Positions 8,439-17,818 are shown, counted from the first letter of the stretch. The stretch: 57,053 bases of DNA from Planococcus sp. APC 4015 (GCA_030407505.1 JASDDH010000023.1:1-57053), one strand, 5' to 3'. Notes: generated by a model not told the origin, from the letters alone. A program made the numbers and translations.

Positions 8439-9379
8439 GCCTGGCGCTCGGCCTGGCCGAGTCTCCAGTACCCCATGAAGGCGACGCGCCGACGGTCGAC
8501 ACCGCATCCCTGCACCAGATGGCGACGCAGCCCCTTCACGGTGCCGGCTTCGCCGGCGATCCAGGAGTAGAACTCGCCCTCGGAATCCTCGGGGCTGTCC
8601 CAGATGAGCTCACGGTCGACGTCGACATCGGCGAGTTCCTGACGACGCGGAGCAGCGGCGGCGGCGAGAACGTCGCGTGCGCGCGACGTCCAGTCCGTGA
8701 CCGCCTCGGTCAGCGCGGCGCCGTGCTCGCGATCCTGGCGCGCGAGCCAGGTCACGCGCGTGCGCGGCGAGACGTCGACGGCGAGGAAGTCGGCCGCGGT
8801 GGGGACTTCGAGGAACGCGTCCACGTCGTACCCGTCATCCAGCGACTCCAGGATCGAGCAGATCGCCGGCACCGCCGTCTCGTCGCCGGCGAGGAGGACC
8901 TTCCGCGCGGTTCCGGGGTGCCAGTCCAGGCCGAGCCGTCGTCCATCGCTGCGCTCATCGGGACCGATGATGACGAGCTCCTGACCCACCTCGACCGTCT
9001 CAGCCCAGGTCCCGGCCGGTCCGGCGTCGTGGTGGACGACGAAGTCGACGATGAGCCGGCGAGCCTGCGGATCGATGCGGCGGACCGTGTACGTGCGCAG
9101 CGGGCTGCGGACGTCGCTCGGCACGGCACGCCACTTCTCGTACCAGCTGCCGGCATCGATGGCCTCGTCATCGTGCTGACCGATGTCGCTGACGCTTCCG
9201 TCCGGCAGCGGCAGGATGAGCTTGATGCGCTGATCCAGCCCGGCGGTGCTGAAGACCTCCAGGTCGTCGCCGGCGAACTGGACGCGCACGAAACTCGGCG
9301 ACAGACGCTGCACCCCGGCGACCCTCGTCAGGTACGGACGATAGGACGGACGGGTGGGGGCTACGGTCGGCGGACGCAC
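8435..9379 (-). CDS. Siderophore-interacting protein (SIP), FAD-dependent ferric-siderophore reductase
   Basis: A 314-residue SIP-family flavoprotein. Visible parts: the FAD-binding stretch SPLRTYTVRRIDPQARRLIVDFVVH (RTYTVR binds the flavin), GPAGTWAETVEVGQELVIIGP, and the NAD(P)-binding half from LLAGDETAVPAICSILE. The C-terminal YWRLGQAE motif is typical. Such enzymes reduce ferric siderophores in the cytoplasm to release iron. It is the first gene of the uptake operon. The start is GTG 9379; it lies 7 nt after a -10 element (TAACCT) and 5 nt from an IdeR box, so the mRNA is probably leaderless. Confidence 0.92.
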   Translation of the reverse strand: MRPPTVAPTRPSYRPYLTRVAGVQRLSPSFVRVQFAGDDLEVFSTAGLDQRIKLILPLPDGSVSDIGQHDDEAIDAGSWYEKWRAVPSDVRSPLRTYTVRRIDPQARRLIVDFVVHHDAGPAGTWAETVEVGQELVIIGPDERSDGRRLGLDWHPGTARKVLLAGDETAVPAICSILESLDDGYDVDAFLEVPTAADFLAVDVSPRTRVTWLARQDREHGAALTEAVTDWTSRARDVLAAAAAPRRQELADVDVDRELIWDSPEDSEGEFYSWIAGEAGTVKGLRRHLVQGCGVDRRRVAFMGYWRLGQAERQA

Positions 9380-9383
9380 CTCA

Positions 9384-9402
9384 TAAGGTTAGCCTTACCT
9401 GT
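9384..9402 (-). promoter_or_regulatory. IdeR/DtxR iron box overlapping the -10 of the siderophore operon
   Basis: TAAGGTTAGCCTTACCTGT matches 17 of 19 positions of the degenerate DtxR/IdeR operator TWAGGTWAGSCTWACCTWA. On the minus strand it contains TAACCT (9391-9386), a -10 whose last base is 7 nt before the SIP GTG. Iron-loaded IdeR bound here would block RNA polymerase directly, so the operon should be induced by iron starvation. Confidence 0.88.
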
Positions 9403-9431
9403 GCAAAACGTCGAATCGGATCCCGGGCGGA

Positions 9432-10802
9432 TCACGCCGGCGCAGTGCGGCTCTCGTGGGCATGCCCCATCCGCACCCCCGGTACGAGCGCGAGCGCGGC
9501 CAGGACGGCGCCGATGGCGAAGGCGACGGGGAACCCGGCATCCGTCGCCGTCAGCGCGGTGAAGGCGAGCCCCATGACCGCGATGGTCGTCGCCGCCCCC
9601 ACGGCATCCGAGATCGACAGGGCGGATGAGTTGAAGCCCTGGTTCTGCGGCGTCGAGTAGGCCAGCGTCAGCACCGTCAGGCGCGGATACATCAGGCCCA
9701 TTCCACTGCCCGCGAGGGCCCAGCCGGCGATGAGCACACCCGGCGGCAGGTGCCACAGCGCCGTCGCGCCGCCCAGCGCGATGGCGGCGAACAGCTGCAC
9801 CGACCCGATGACGGCGATGCGCGCGTTGCCGATGCGATCGCCGACCCGGCCCTGCACCTCTGCGGCGACCGCCCACAGGATCGCGGCGGCGGTCAGCCCC
9901 AGCCCGGCGAACGTCGGCGAGAAGCCGTAATCGGCGATCAGCAGGTAGGGCACGTAGATCTCGGCGCCGAAGAGCGCGCCGGCGATGAGTCCGCGCATGA
10001 GCACGACGCTGGGCAGTCCCCTGCCCGAGAGCAGGGTGCGCGGCGGCAGCAGCGGCCGCACGGCGAACCCGATCACGACGGCGGATGTCGCCACCACCGC
10101 CCAGGCGAGAGATCCGAGTTCGCCCGCCAGGCTCAGTGCGAGTGCACCCACGGCGACGGCCACGGCGCACGCGAGCCGCGCAGCGACGCGCCCGGTCGCC
10201 GGCTCGTCGGTGTGCAGCGGCAGCCCGTGCAGGCGCAGCACCACCATGGTGAAGGCGACGATCGTGAGCGCGGCCACTCCGAGGAACACCCAGCGCCAGT
10301 GGAGAAGCTCGGTGACCGCCCCCGCGAGGAACGGCCCGATGAGCGACGGTACGACCCACGCCGCCGAGAACGCCGCGAAGACGCGCCCGTGCAGCGAGGG
10401 GGGATACACCCGGGCGACGACGACGTAGAGGGCGACCGCCTCACCGCCGGTGCCGAGCCCCTGCACGAGGCGCCCGACGACCAGAAGCTCCATGGTCGGG
10501 GCGAGACCCGCCACGACCAGGCCGATCACGAAGACCACGACGCAGACCGTCAGCGGCGCCAGCGCTCCCCCGCGATCGCACCACGCCCCGGCTGCGACCA
10601 TGCCGATGACGCTCGTCGCAAGCGTTCCCGCGAAGGCGACGGCGTAGAGCGCCTCGCCGTCGAGGTCTGCACTGACGACCGGCATGACCGTGGTGACGGC
10701 GAGCGATTGCATGGCGGCGAGGAAGATCAGCGCGACGGCGCCGACCGTCACCCACACATAGCGGGCGCTCCAGACCCCGGCGACGGCCTGGTCGGTCGTC
10801 AC
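9432..10802 (-). CDS. MFS transporter
   Basis: A 456-residue major facilitator with roughly 12-14 hydrophobic segments. The loop after TM2 has a degenerate motif A (GAWCDRGGALAP), and a motif-B-like VVGRLVQGLGTGG follows. The family includes drug and metabolite exporters; the substrate is unknown. GTG 10802 overlaps the stop of the aminotransferase gene by 4 nt, so the two are co-translated, which suggests export of a product linked to that enzyme. That link is inference. It lies downstream of, and separate from, the iron box. Confidence 0.87.
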   Translation of the reverse strand: MTTDQAVAGVWSARYVWVTVGAVALIFLAAMQSLAVTTVMPVVSADLDGEALYAVAFAGTLATSVIGMVAAGAWCDRGGALAPLTVCVVVFVIGLVVAGLAPTMELLVVGRLVQGLGTGGEAVALYVVVARVYPPSLHGRVFAAFSAAWVVPSLIGPFLAGAVTELLHWRWVFLGVAALTIVAFTMVVLRLHGLPLHTDEPATGRVAARLACAVAVAVGALALSLAGELGSLAWAVVATSAVVIGFAVRPLLPPRTLLSGRGLPSVVLMRGLIAGALFGAEIYVPYLLIADYGFSPTFAGLGLTAAAILWAVAAEVQGRVGDRIGNARIAVIGSVQLFAAIALGGATALWHLPPGVLIAGWALAGSGMGLMYPRLTVLTLAYSTPQNQGFNSSALSISDAVGAATTIAVMGLAFTALTATDAGFPVAFAIGAVLAALALVPGVRMGHAHESRTAPA

Positions 10803-11959
10803 GACCTCACCATGTCGGAGACGCGCAGGATGGCTTCACGCAGCATCGCCGGCGAGCATCCGATGTTTATCCTGACGTGGCCGACGCCCTCGGAGCCGAA
10901 GAAAGGTCCGTGGTGGAATGCCACCTTGGTGGATTCGAGGATCGTCTGCGCCGGATCGTCTCCCCACCCGTAGGCACGGAGATCGACCCATGCGAGGTAG
11001 CCCGCCTCGGGCATCACGAAGCGCGCCTCGGGAAGGTGGTCGGCCAGGAGTTCGGCGAGCAGGTCGAGATTGAGCCTGAGCGCTTCCAGCAGCGAATCCA
11101 CCCAGTCATCACTCTCGGGCGCGCAGGCAGCGATGTGCGCGAGCGCTCCGAAGAGTCCGGTGCGCCACTCGACCTCCCACGGCAGGCGACGCAGCACGTC
11201 GGCCTGACGGTCGCCGCCGGCTACCATGACCGCGCACTTGAGGCCTGCGAGATTGAAGGTCTTGCTGGTGCTGGTGACGGCGTAGCCCACCCGCCGCGCC
11301 GCGTCGGACACCGCCAGGAACGGCGTGAAGGCGACCGGCGCGTGCGTGAGCGGGGCGTGGATCTCATCGCTGACGACGACCGCCCCATGTCGCTCGGCGA
11401 GCTCGGCGAGAGCAGCGAGGGTCTCGGGCGGGTGCACGGTGCCTGTCGGGTTGTGCGGGTGGCACAGCAGCACGGCTGTCGCACCCGAGGCGAGTGAGGA
11501 CTCGACCGCGGGCAGGTCGATCTCCCAGCCGGAGTCCGAGCGCGCCAGCGGTACGCGCTCCACGACACCGCCCGCCTCTTCGACGGTGTCGAAGAACGGC
11601 GGATACACCGGGGTCATCACGACCACCCTGTCGCCGGGCTCGATGACCAGCCGCAGGATCTCGACGACCCCCATCATGACGTCGGCCGTCCAGAACACGT
11701 GCGACGGGTCGATCGTCCACCCGAGGCGGCGCGCGGCGAACCCGACGAACGATTCCCGGATGCCGGGCGCCGGCGGGGTGTAGCCGGTGTCGCCGAGCTC
11801 GACGGCGCGGGTGAGCGCCCGCGTGATCGCCGGCGCCAGCGGGTAGTCCGTCTCGGCGACGAAGAACGGGAGGACATCGTCGCCGTACTTGCGCCACTTC
11901 GTGCTCGACCGCTGTCGGAGGACTTCCAAGGGCAGGGCCTGCAGGGGGGTGACGCTCAC
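10799..11959 (-). CDS. PLP aminotransferase, MalY/PatB (C-S lyase) type
   Basis: A 386-residue fold-type I PLP enzyme. Features: KWRKYGDDVLPFFVAETDYPLAP at the N-terminus (the MalY/PatB signature W-KY---D-LP-WVA-MD, slightly altered), the GYTPPAPGIRE segment, LCHPHNPTGTVH, SDEIHAPL and the lysine-bearing STSKTFNLAGLKCA. PatB-type proteins are mostly cystathionine beta-lyases that also cleave cysteine conjugates. Substrate cannot be decided from sequence. GTG start; followed by the coupled MFS gene. Confidence 0.88.
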   Translation of the reverse strand: MSVTPLQALPLEVLRQRSSTKWRKYGDDVLPFFVAETDYPLAPAITRALTRAVELGDTGYTPPAPGIRESFVGFAARRLGWTIDPSHVFWTADVMMGVVEILRLVIEPGDRVVVMTPVYPPFFDTVEEAGGVVERVPLARSDSGWEIDLPAVESSLASGATAVLLCHPHNPTGTVHPPETLAALAELAERHGAVVVSDEIHAPLTHAPVAFTPFLAVSDAARRVGYAVTSTSKTFNLAGLKCAVMVAGGDRQADVLRRLPWEVEWRTGLFGALAHIAACAPESDDWVDSLLEALRLNLDLLAELLADHLPEARFVMPEAGYLAWVDLRAYGWGDDPAQTILESTKVAFHHGPFFGSEGVGHVRINIGCSPAMLREAILRVSDMVRS

Positions 11960-12017
11960 CTGACGAGCCTACTCAGGGCATCCCGCGTCGCCACTCGGGC
12001 GTAACGCAGCGGAGCTT

Positions 12018-12347
12018 TCAGATCGCGAAGCCGAGCGCCCGCATCATGTCGCGACCGTCGTCCGTGATGCGTTCGGGGCCCCACGGCGGCATCCACACCC
12101 AGTTGATGCGGAAGCGGTCGACGACCGCATCCAGCGCCTGGGCGGTCTGCTCCTCGAGCACGTCCGTCAGCGGGCAGCCGGCCGACGTGAGGGTCATGTG
12201 GATGACGAGCGCGTCGTTCTCGTCGTCCCAGCTGAGATCGTAGATGAGGCCCAGGTCCACGACATTGATCCCCAGTTCGGGGTCCATGACGTCCTTGAGC
12301 GCCTCGGTGACCTCGTCGTACTTCTCGGGTGCGAGCGTGGCGGTCAT
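12018..12347 (-). CDS. sufT: SufT-type metal-sulfur cluster biosynthesis factor (DUF59/MIP18)
   Basis: A 109-residue MIP18/DUF59 protein: DVMDPELGINVVDLGLIYDLSW, TLTSAGCPLTDVL with the conserved Cys58, and VWMPPWGPERITDDGRDMMRALGFA. SufT proteins help Fe-S cluster maturation or delivery. It is the last gene of the Suf operon, 10 nt after sufC. Confidence 0.92.
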   Translation of the reverse strand: MTATLAPEKYDEVTEALKDVMDPELGINVVDLGLIYDLSWDDENDALVIHMTLTSAGCPLTDVLEEQTAQALDAVVDRFRINWVWMPPWGPERITDDGRDMMRALGFAI

Positions 12348-12357
12348 GATCGCGATC

Positions 12358-13149
12358 CTACGCGTCGACGTCGGCGAGATCGGTGCCCGAGCTCGTCGAG
12401 GGGTCGAGGAAGCGGTCGTAGCCTTCGTCTTCGAGTCGGTCGGCGAGCTCGGGGCCGCCTTCCTCGACGATGCGTCCGGCGACCATGACGTGGACGAAGT
12501 CGGGGTGGATGTAGCGGAGGATGCGCGTGTAGTGCGTGATCAGGAGAAGACCGAGGTCGGTCTCCTGCTTCGCGCGGTTGACGCCCTCGGACACGATCTT
12601 GAGCGCGTCGACGTCGAGGCCCGAGTCGGTCTCGTCGAGCACCGCGATGCGCGGCTTGAGCAGCTCGAGCTGGAGGATCTCGTGGCGCTTCTTCTCGCCG
12701 CCCGAGAAGCCCTCGTTGACGTTGCGCTGCGCGAACTTCGGGTCCATGCGCAGGTTCTTCATCGAGGACTTGACGTCCTTGGTCCAGGTGCGGATCGCGG
12801 GTGCTTCGCCGTCGATCGCCGTCTTGGCGGTGCGGAGGAAGTTCGTCACCGTGACGCCCGGGATCTCGACGGGGTACTGCATCGCGAGGAACAGGCCCGC
12901 GCGTGCGCGCTCGTCGACCGACATGGCCAGCACGTCTTCGCCGTCGAGCGTGATCGAGCCGCTGACGACCTTGTACTTGGGGTGACCGGCGATCGTGTAC
13001 GCCAGAGTCGACTTTCCCGAGCCGTTGGGACCCATGATCGCGTGGGTCTGACCCGTGCTGATGGTGAGGGTCACGCCGTTGAGGATCGGGGTGGTGCCGG
13101 CATCCGTCTCGACCGTCACGTGGAGGTCGCGGATTTCGAGGACAGACAT
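12358..13149 (-). CDS. sufC: SufC, Fe-S assembly ATPase
   Basis: A 263-residue soluble ABC ATPase with Walker A GPNGSGKST (about residue 39), signature FSGGEKKRHEILQ and Walker B AVLDETDSGLDVDALK, the distinctive SufC version (DETDSGLD). It energises the SufBCD scaffold. The gene abuts the Rieske gene with zero spacing. Confidence 0.96.
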   Translation of the reverse strand: MSVLEIRDLHVTVETDAGTTPILNGVTLTISTGQTHAIMGPNGSGKSTLAYTIAGHPKYKVVSGSITLDGEDVLAMSVDERARAGLFLAMQYPVEIPGVTVTNFLRTAKTAIDGEAPAIRTWTKDVKSSMKNLRMDPKFAQRNVNEGFSGGEKKRHEILQLELLKPRIAVLDETDSGLDVDALKIVSEGVNRAKQETDLGLLLITHYTRILRYIHPDFVHVMVAGRIVEEGGPELADRLEDEGYDRFLDPSTSSGTDLADVDA

Positions 13150-13476
13150 TCAGACTTCCTTCGTCAGAGCAGGATCGATGAGCACGTCGTCGCCGTCGAT
13201 CTCGACGACGTAGACGGGGACGGGCTCGTAAGCGGGGAGATTGAGGGGCTTGCCTGTGAGGAGCGAGAACGCCGAGCCGTGAGCCCAGCACTCGAGGGTG
13301 TCGTCCTCGACGAAGCCTTCGGCGAGCGAGACGTCGCCGTGCGTGCAGACGTCGCCGATGGCGTGCACGTCGCCGTTGCCGTCGAGCACGACGGCCATCG
13401 GCACACCGTCGACCTCGACGCGGATCGCGGTGTCCTGTTCGAGCTCGCTGAGGGCGCACACGCGCTGCGCGGTCAC
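13150..13476 (-). CDS. Rieske-type ferredoxin in the Suf operon
   Basis: A 108-residue Rieske protein with C44-T-H46 and C63-W-A-H66, the four [2Fe-2S] ligands, and the typical LTGKPLNLPAYEPVPVYVVEIDGDDV C-terminus. Small ferredoxins of this type serve oxygenases, and they also sit inside actinobacterial suf operons, where they may supply electrons for cluster assembly. It starts at GTG 13476 overlapping the sufD stop by 4 nt. Confidence 0.92.
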   Translation of the reverse strand: MTAQRVCALSELEQDTAIRVEVDGVPMAVVLDGNGDVHAIGDVCTHGDVSLAEGFVEDDTLECWAHGSAFSLLTGKPLNLPAYEPVPVYVVEIDGDDVLIDPALTKEV

Positions 13477-14663
13477 GCGACGACCTCCTTGGCGAGCTCT
13501 TCCTCGATCGAGGCGAACAGCTCGGCCTCGATCTCGGGGATGCCGATCTTCTGAACGATCTCGGCCAGGAACCCCAGCACGACGAGGCGTCGCGCCTCGT
13601 CTTCGGAGATGCCGCGTGCCTGCAGGTAGAACAGCTGCTCGTCGTCGAACCGGCCGGTCGCGCTGGCGTGCCCGGCTCCGCGGATGTCGCCGGTCTCGAT
13701 CTCGAGGTTCGGGATCGAGTCCGCGCGCGCACCGTCGGTGAGCACGAGGTTGCGGTTCGCCTCGTACGAGTCGGTGCCGACGGCATCCGGACCGATCAGC
13801 ACGTCGCCGATCCAGACGCTGCGTGCACCCTCGCCCTGGAGCGCGCCCTTGTAGAGGACGTCCCCGCTGGTCTCGGCACCCTTGTGGTGAAGGTAGACCT
13901 GGCTCTCGAGGTGCTGGCCCGCGTCGGCGTAGCTGAGACCGAAGAGCTCGGCTCGCGAGCCTGTGCCCGCCAGTTCGACGCTGGGGTTCACCCGCACGAC
14001 CGCGCCGCCGAAGCTGACCACGATGTGGCGCAGCGTCGCGTCGCGGTGCACGCGCGCCTGGTGGGAAGAGAGGTGCACGGCGTCGTCGTCCCACTGCTGC
14101 AGTGACACGACGTCGAGGTGAGCGCCGTCCCGCACGATGATCTCGACGTTCTGAGCGTGCGAGGCGGTGCCGGTGTGCCGCAGCACGATCGTTCCGCGGG
14201 AGTTCGGCATCGCCTCGAGCACGACGTGCGCGTGGGCGGTTCCGCCCGTGCCGCGAAGCTCGATGAGCACAGGGCGGTCGAGTTCGACGTTCGCGGGGAT
14301 GCGCAGCAGCGGGGCGACCTCTTCCTGCGACCACGCGATCGCGCTCACGAGGTCTTCGGGATCGAACACCTCGCCGCGCGGGGCCTCGCCTGCGCGCAGC
14401 TCGAGCTGCTCGACCTCATCGGGCGCCGTCACGGTGACGTCGACGACGCCGTGCGGGCCGGCCTCATCGACGAAGAGCGAGCCGATGCGGTCGATCGGCG
14501 TGTGCTTCCAGTTGACCTCGCGACCCGTGGGCGCGCCGAAGTCGGCGGGAACCGTCGAGGTGAAGCGCTCGGAACGGGTCTGGATGGGGATCACGGCCCA
14601 CGCGCCGTCGGTGTGCGCGGTGGAACCTGGCACCAGCGGAGGTGCCTGCGTCGTCGCCGTCAT
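13473..14663 (-). CDS. sufD: SufD, Fe-S cluster scaffold subunit
   Basis: A 396-residue SufB/SufD-family protein. The C-terminal core carries GDIRGAGHASATGRFDDEQLFYLQARGISEDEARRLVVLGFLAEI, the SufBD signature with the HASATGRFD histidine region. It pairs with SufB and SufC in the scaffold complex. It directly abuts sufB (stop at 14664, start at 14663). Confidence 0.95.
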   Translation of the reverse strand: MTATTQAPPLVPGSTAHTDGAWAVIPIQTRSERFTSTVPADFGAPTGREVNWKHTPIDRIGSLFVDEAGPHGVVDVTVTAPDEVEQLELRAGEAPRGEVFDPEDLVSAIAWSQEEVAPLLRIPANVELDRPVLIELRGTGGTAHAHVVLEAMPNSRGTIVLRHTGTASHAQNVEIIVRDGAHLDVVSLQQWDDDAVHLSSHQARVHRDATLRHIVVSFGGAVVRVNPSVELAGTGSRAELFGLSYADAGQHLESQVYLHHKGAETSGDVLYKGALQGEGARSVWIGDVLIGPDAVGTDSYEANRNLVLTDGARADSIPNLEIETGDIRGAGHASATGRFDDEQLFYLQARGISEDEARRLVVLGFLAEIVQKIGIPEIEAELFASIEEELAKEVVA

Positions 14664-16088
14664 CTAGCCGACACTGCCTTCCATGCCCATCTCGATGAGC
14701 TTGTTCAGTTCCATGGCGTACTCCATGGGAAGTTCACGCGCGATCGGCTCGATGAAGCCGCGCACGATCATCGCCATCGCCTCGTCCTCCGGCATCCCGC
14801 GGGACTGCAGGTAGAAGAGCTGCTCCTCGCTGACCTTCGAGACCGTCGCCTCGTGACCCAGCTGCACGTCGTCGACGCGGATGTCGATCGCCGGATAGGT
14901 GTCGGATCGCGAGATCGAGTCGACCAGCAGGGCGTCGCAGCGCACCGTGTTGGCGGAGTGGTGCGCGTTCGCGTCGACGCGGACCTCGCCGCGATATCCG
15001 GCGCGTCCACCGCCCCGGGCTATCGACTTCGACACGATCGAGGACTGCGTGTACGGCGCCATGTGGATCATCTTGGCGCCGGCGTCCTGGTGCTGACCGG
15101 GGCCCGCGAACGCGACCGACAGGGTCTCGCCCTTGGCGTGCTCGCCGACCAGGAAGATCGACGGGTACTTCATCGTGACCTTCGAGCCGATGTTGCCGTC
15201 GATCCACTCCATCGTCGCGCCCTCGTGCGCGATCGCGCGCTTGGTGACGAGGTTGTAGACGTTGTTGGACCAGTTCTGGATCGTCGTGTAGCGAACGCGG
15301 GCGTTCTTCTTGACGATGATCTCCACGACGGCCGAGTGCAGCGAGTCGCTCTTGTAGATCGGCGCCGTGCAGCCCTCGATGTAGTGGACGTACGAGCCCT
15401 CGTCGGCGATGATCAGCGTGCGCTCGAACTGGCCCATGTTCTCGGTGTTGATGCGGAAGTAGGCCTGGAGCGGGATCTCGACGTGCACGCCCGGCGGAAC
15501 GTAGACGAACGAGCCGCCCGACCAGACGGCCGTGTTGAGCGCCGCGAACTTGTTGTCGCCCGAGGGGATGACGGTGCCGAAGTACTCCTCGAAGATCTCG
15601 GGGTGCTCCCGCAGCGCCGTGTCGGTGTCCATGAAGATGACGCCCTGGGCTTCGAGCTGCTCGTTGATCTGGTGGTACACGACCTCGGACTCGTACTGGG
15701 CGGCGACACCCGACACGAGGCGCTGACGCTCGGCCTCGGGGATCCCCAGCTTCTCGTACGTGTTGCGGATCTCTTCGGGGAGCTCCTCCCACGATCCCGC
15801 CTGCTTCTCGGTGGAGCGCACGAAGTACTTGATGTTGTCGAAGTCGATCTCGCTGAGGTCGGCTCCCCACGTCGGCATCGGCTTGCGGCCGAAGAGCTGA
15901 TAGCCCTTCAGCCGGTTCTTCAGCATCCATTCGGGCTCGCTCTTGAGCGCCGAGATGCCGCGCACGACGGTCTCGTCGATACCTCGCTTGGCGACGGCAC
16001 CCGCGGCATCCGCGTCGTGCCATCCGAATTCGTAGACGCCCAGGCTTTCCAGCTCGGGCCGGTCGATCAGCACATCCGACATCGTCAC
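14664..16088 (-). CDS. sufB: SufB, Fe-S cluster scaffold subunit
   Basis: A 474-residue Suf[34 protein letters not shown] near the N-terminus, [46 protein letters not shown] in the centre, with the Cys of EGCTAP as the proposed persulfide or cluster ligand, and [37 protein letters not shown] at the end. The GTG at 16088 has GGAGG 5 nt upstream; ATG 16082, two codons on, is the alternative. It heads the Suf operon, divergent from ctaA. sufS, sufU and a SufR regulator are not in the window. Confidence 0.95.
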   Translation of the reverse strand: MTMSDVLIDRPELESLGVYEFGWHDADAAGAVAKRGIDETVVRGISALKSEPEWMLKNRLKGYQLFGRKPMPTWGADLSEIDFDNIKYFVRSTEKQAGSWEELPEEIRNTYEKLGIPEAERQRLVSGVAAQYESEVVYHQINEQLEAQGVIFMDTDTALREHPEIFEEYFGTVIPSGDNKFAALNTAVWSGGSFVYVPPGVHVEIPLQAYFRINTENMGQFERTLIIADEGSYVHYIEGCTAPIYKSDSLHSAVVEIIVKKNARVRYTTIQNWSNNVYNLVTKRAIAHEGATMEWIDGNIGSKVTMKYPSIFLVGEHAKGETLSVAFAGPGQHQDAGAKMIHMAPYTQSSIVSKSIARGGGRAGYRGEVRVDANAHHSANTVRCDALLVDSISRSDTYPAIDIRVDDVQLGHEATVSKVSEEQLFYLQSRGMPEDEAMAMIVRGFIEPIARELPMEYAMELNKLIEMGMEGSVG

Positions 16089-16201
16089 ACTCTCCTCCGG
16101 GCCTCAACGGTGTCATCCGCCCCGGCATTCCGGACCGACGATGTATTCGCCGGAATGGATGCCGCTGGTGGGCCCTCTCAAGTGGCGCCGTCCATCGCGC
16201 C

Positions 16202-16207
16202 TAAACT
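16202..16207 (+). promoter_or_regulatory. Possible -10 element for ctaA
   Basis: TAAACT fits the actinobacterial -10 pattern TANNNT. It would give a leader of about 120 nt before the ctaA ATG. I see no clear -35 partner, so this is a weak call. Confidence 0.3.
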
Positions 16208-16333
16208 GTCATTGGAGTGCGGTGCCTCAAGCGGCCGCATCCGACCTCACGATTCTACAGGTTCCACCCTGACAACGGGGCGGGCCACCACTCCGCCCCC
16301 TCATCCGGGGCGACCCCACCCAGGAGGCGCACC

Positions 16334-17305
16334 ATGTCCGGCCAGTCGCTCATCGCCCCTGGTCCTCGCTGGCTCCCCGGGCGCGTCGACGCCCGCATCC
16401 GCGTGTTCGCCTGGCTCTCGTTCCTCGCGGAGGTGCTGATCATCGGCACCGGCGGTGCGGTGCGCCTCACCGGCTCGGGCCTGGGCTGCCCGACGTGGCC
16501 CACCTGCACGCCGGGCTCCCTCGTGCCGACTCCCGAGATGGGCATCCACGGGATCATCGAGTTCGGCAACCGCACCCTGACGGGGCTCGTGGGCATCCTG
16601 GCCGTCGTCGTGGTGGTGCTGCTGTGGCGTCTGCGCCGCGCCCGCCGCGATCTGTTCATCCTCGCGCTGATCGTGCTGCTCGGCGTCGTCGCGCAGGCGA
16701 TCGTGGGCGGCATCACCGTGCTGACCGGGCTGAACCCCTTCATCGTGGGCTTCCACTACGTCGCCTCGGTCACGCTCGTGTGCGTCACCGCCGCCTTCCT
16801 GGTGCGGATGCGGCAGGAGCGCGTCACCCGCATCCTGGCCGTCCCGCGGTGGTACGCCATCACGGCGCACATCACGACCCTCGTCCTCGTTCTGACGATC
16901 GTCTTCGGCATCCTGACCACCGGAGCCGGTCCGCATTCGGGTGACGCCGAGGCCGGACGCAACGGCTTCAACGCCGAGATCCTCGAGCACGTGCACGCGT
17001 GGCCCGGATACGCGCTGTTCGCCCTGTCGATCGTGCTGCTCGTCGGTGCGTGGCGGCGCCGCTCGGACGTTCCGAGCCTCGCGCTGTGGACGGCGCTGCT
17101 GGTGGCCGTCGAGGTCGTCCAGATCGCCGTCGGCCTCTACCAGGCCCGCAACGGACTGCCGGTACTCGCGGTCGGCGTGCACATGGTCCTCGCGGCCCTC
17201 GCCGCCGCCGCGATGACCGTCGTCATCCTGCACCTCAAGCGACCGCAGGTCGAGATCGCGGCGGAACGCCCGTCGCGCACCGCCGAGGCGAGCCTGCCGG
17301 TCTGA
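16334..17305 (+). CDS. ctaA: CtaA/COX15-type heme A synthase
   Basis: A 323-residue polytopic membrane protein. Landmarks: GGAVRLTGSGLGCPTWPTCTPG after TM1, the EFGNRTLTGLVG histidine-replaced helix, GFHYVASVTLVCVTAAFLV, GPHSGDAEAGRNGF, and HVHAWPGYALFAL with a probable heme-ligand His. It oxidises heme O to heme A for the aa3 oxidase. The actinobacterial form is shorter than mitochondrial COX15. AGGAGG (16322-16327) lies before the ATG at 16334; the frame also opens at 16217, but the extra residues look noncoding. Divergent from sufB. Confidence 0.92.
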   Translation: MSGQSLIAPGPRWLPGRVDARIRVFAWLSFLAEVLIIGTGGAVRLTGSGLGCPTWPTCTPGSLVPTPEMGIHGIIEFGNRTLTGLVGILAVVVVVLLWRLRRARRDLFILALIVLLGVVAQAIVGGITVLTGLNPFIVGFHYVASVTLVCVTAAFLVRMRQERVTRILAVPRWYAITAHITTLVLVLTIVFGILTTGAGPHSGDAEAGRNGFNAEILEHVHAWPGYALFALSIVLLVGAWRRRSDVPSLALWTALLVAVEVVQIAVGLYQARNGLPVLAVGVHMVLAALAAAAMTVVILHLKRPQVEIAAERPSRTAEASLPV

Positions 17306-17422
17306 CGCATTCATAGCGAACCCATCGGAAGCGCACACGAGAGCGTCGGGTGGGCCGACCATGCTGGGAGGATGCCGCAGCCGACCGCGCCGCGGCACCC
17401 GGACATCCCAGGAGGACATCGC

Positions 17423-17812
17423 ATGACCGCTCGCCCGTCGCTCACCCGCAGCATCCCGTTCTGGGGCCTCGTCGCCGGCTCCGTCGCCAGCGCAGCCGCC
17501 GGCGCCGTCGTCATGAACGGAGCCCTGTCGGAGATGACCGCGAAGCTGCTCGACGGCACCGCCACCGGTGTGGAGGTGTACGTCGGTCAGCCGATCGCCG
17601 TCGTCGGCGGCATCCTCATCGGCGCCGGCGTGATCGGCGTGCTGCTCGCTCTCACCGTCGCCGCCCTGTCGACGCTGCGCCCGACGGCCCCCGTCGAGAT
17701 CGTCGAGCCCCTCGACTTCGACGACGACGAGACGATCCTCGACGAGGAGCCGCTCCCGGCCTCCGTCACCGACAGCCCGGCCGACCAGCCGATCACCCAG
17801 CCCGCGCGCTGA
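17423..17812 (+). CDS. Small two-TM protein, unknown function
   Basis: A 129-residue protein with two hydrophobic helices (about residues 11-30 and 52-76) and an acidic C-terminal tail (EPLDFDDDETILDEE). I do not recognise a family. The ATG 17423 has GGAGG (17411-17415) upstream. It lies between ctaA and ctaB, ending just before a strong bidirectional hairpin, so a link with heme/oxidase synthesis is only positional. Confidence 0.7.
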   Translation: MTARPSLTRSIPFWGLVAGSVASAAAGAVVMNGALSEMTAKLLDGTATGVEVYVGQPIAVVGGILIGAGVIGVLLALTVAALSTLRPTAPVEIVEPLDFDDDETILDEEPLPASVTDSPADQPITQPAR

Positions 17813-17818
17813 CCCGCG

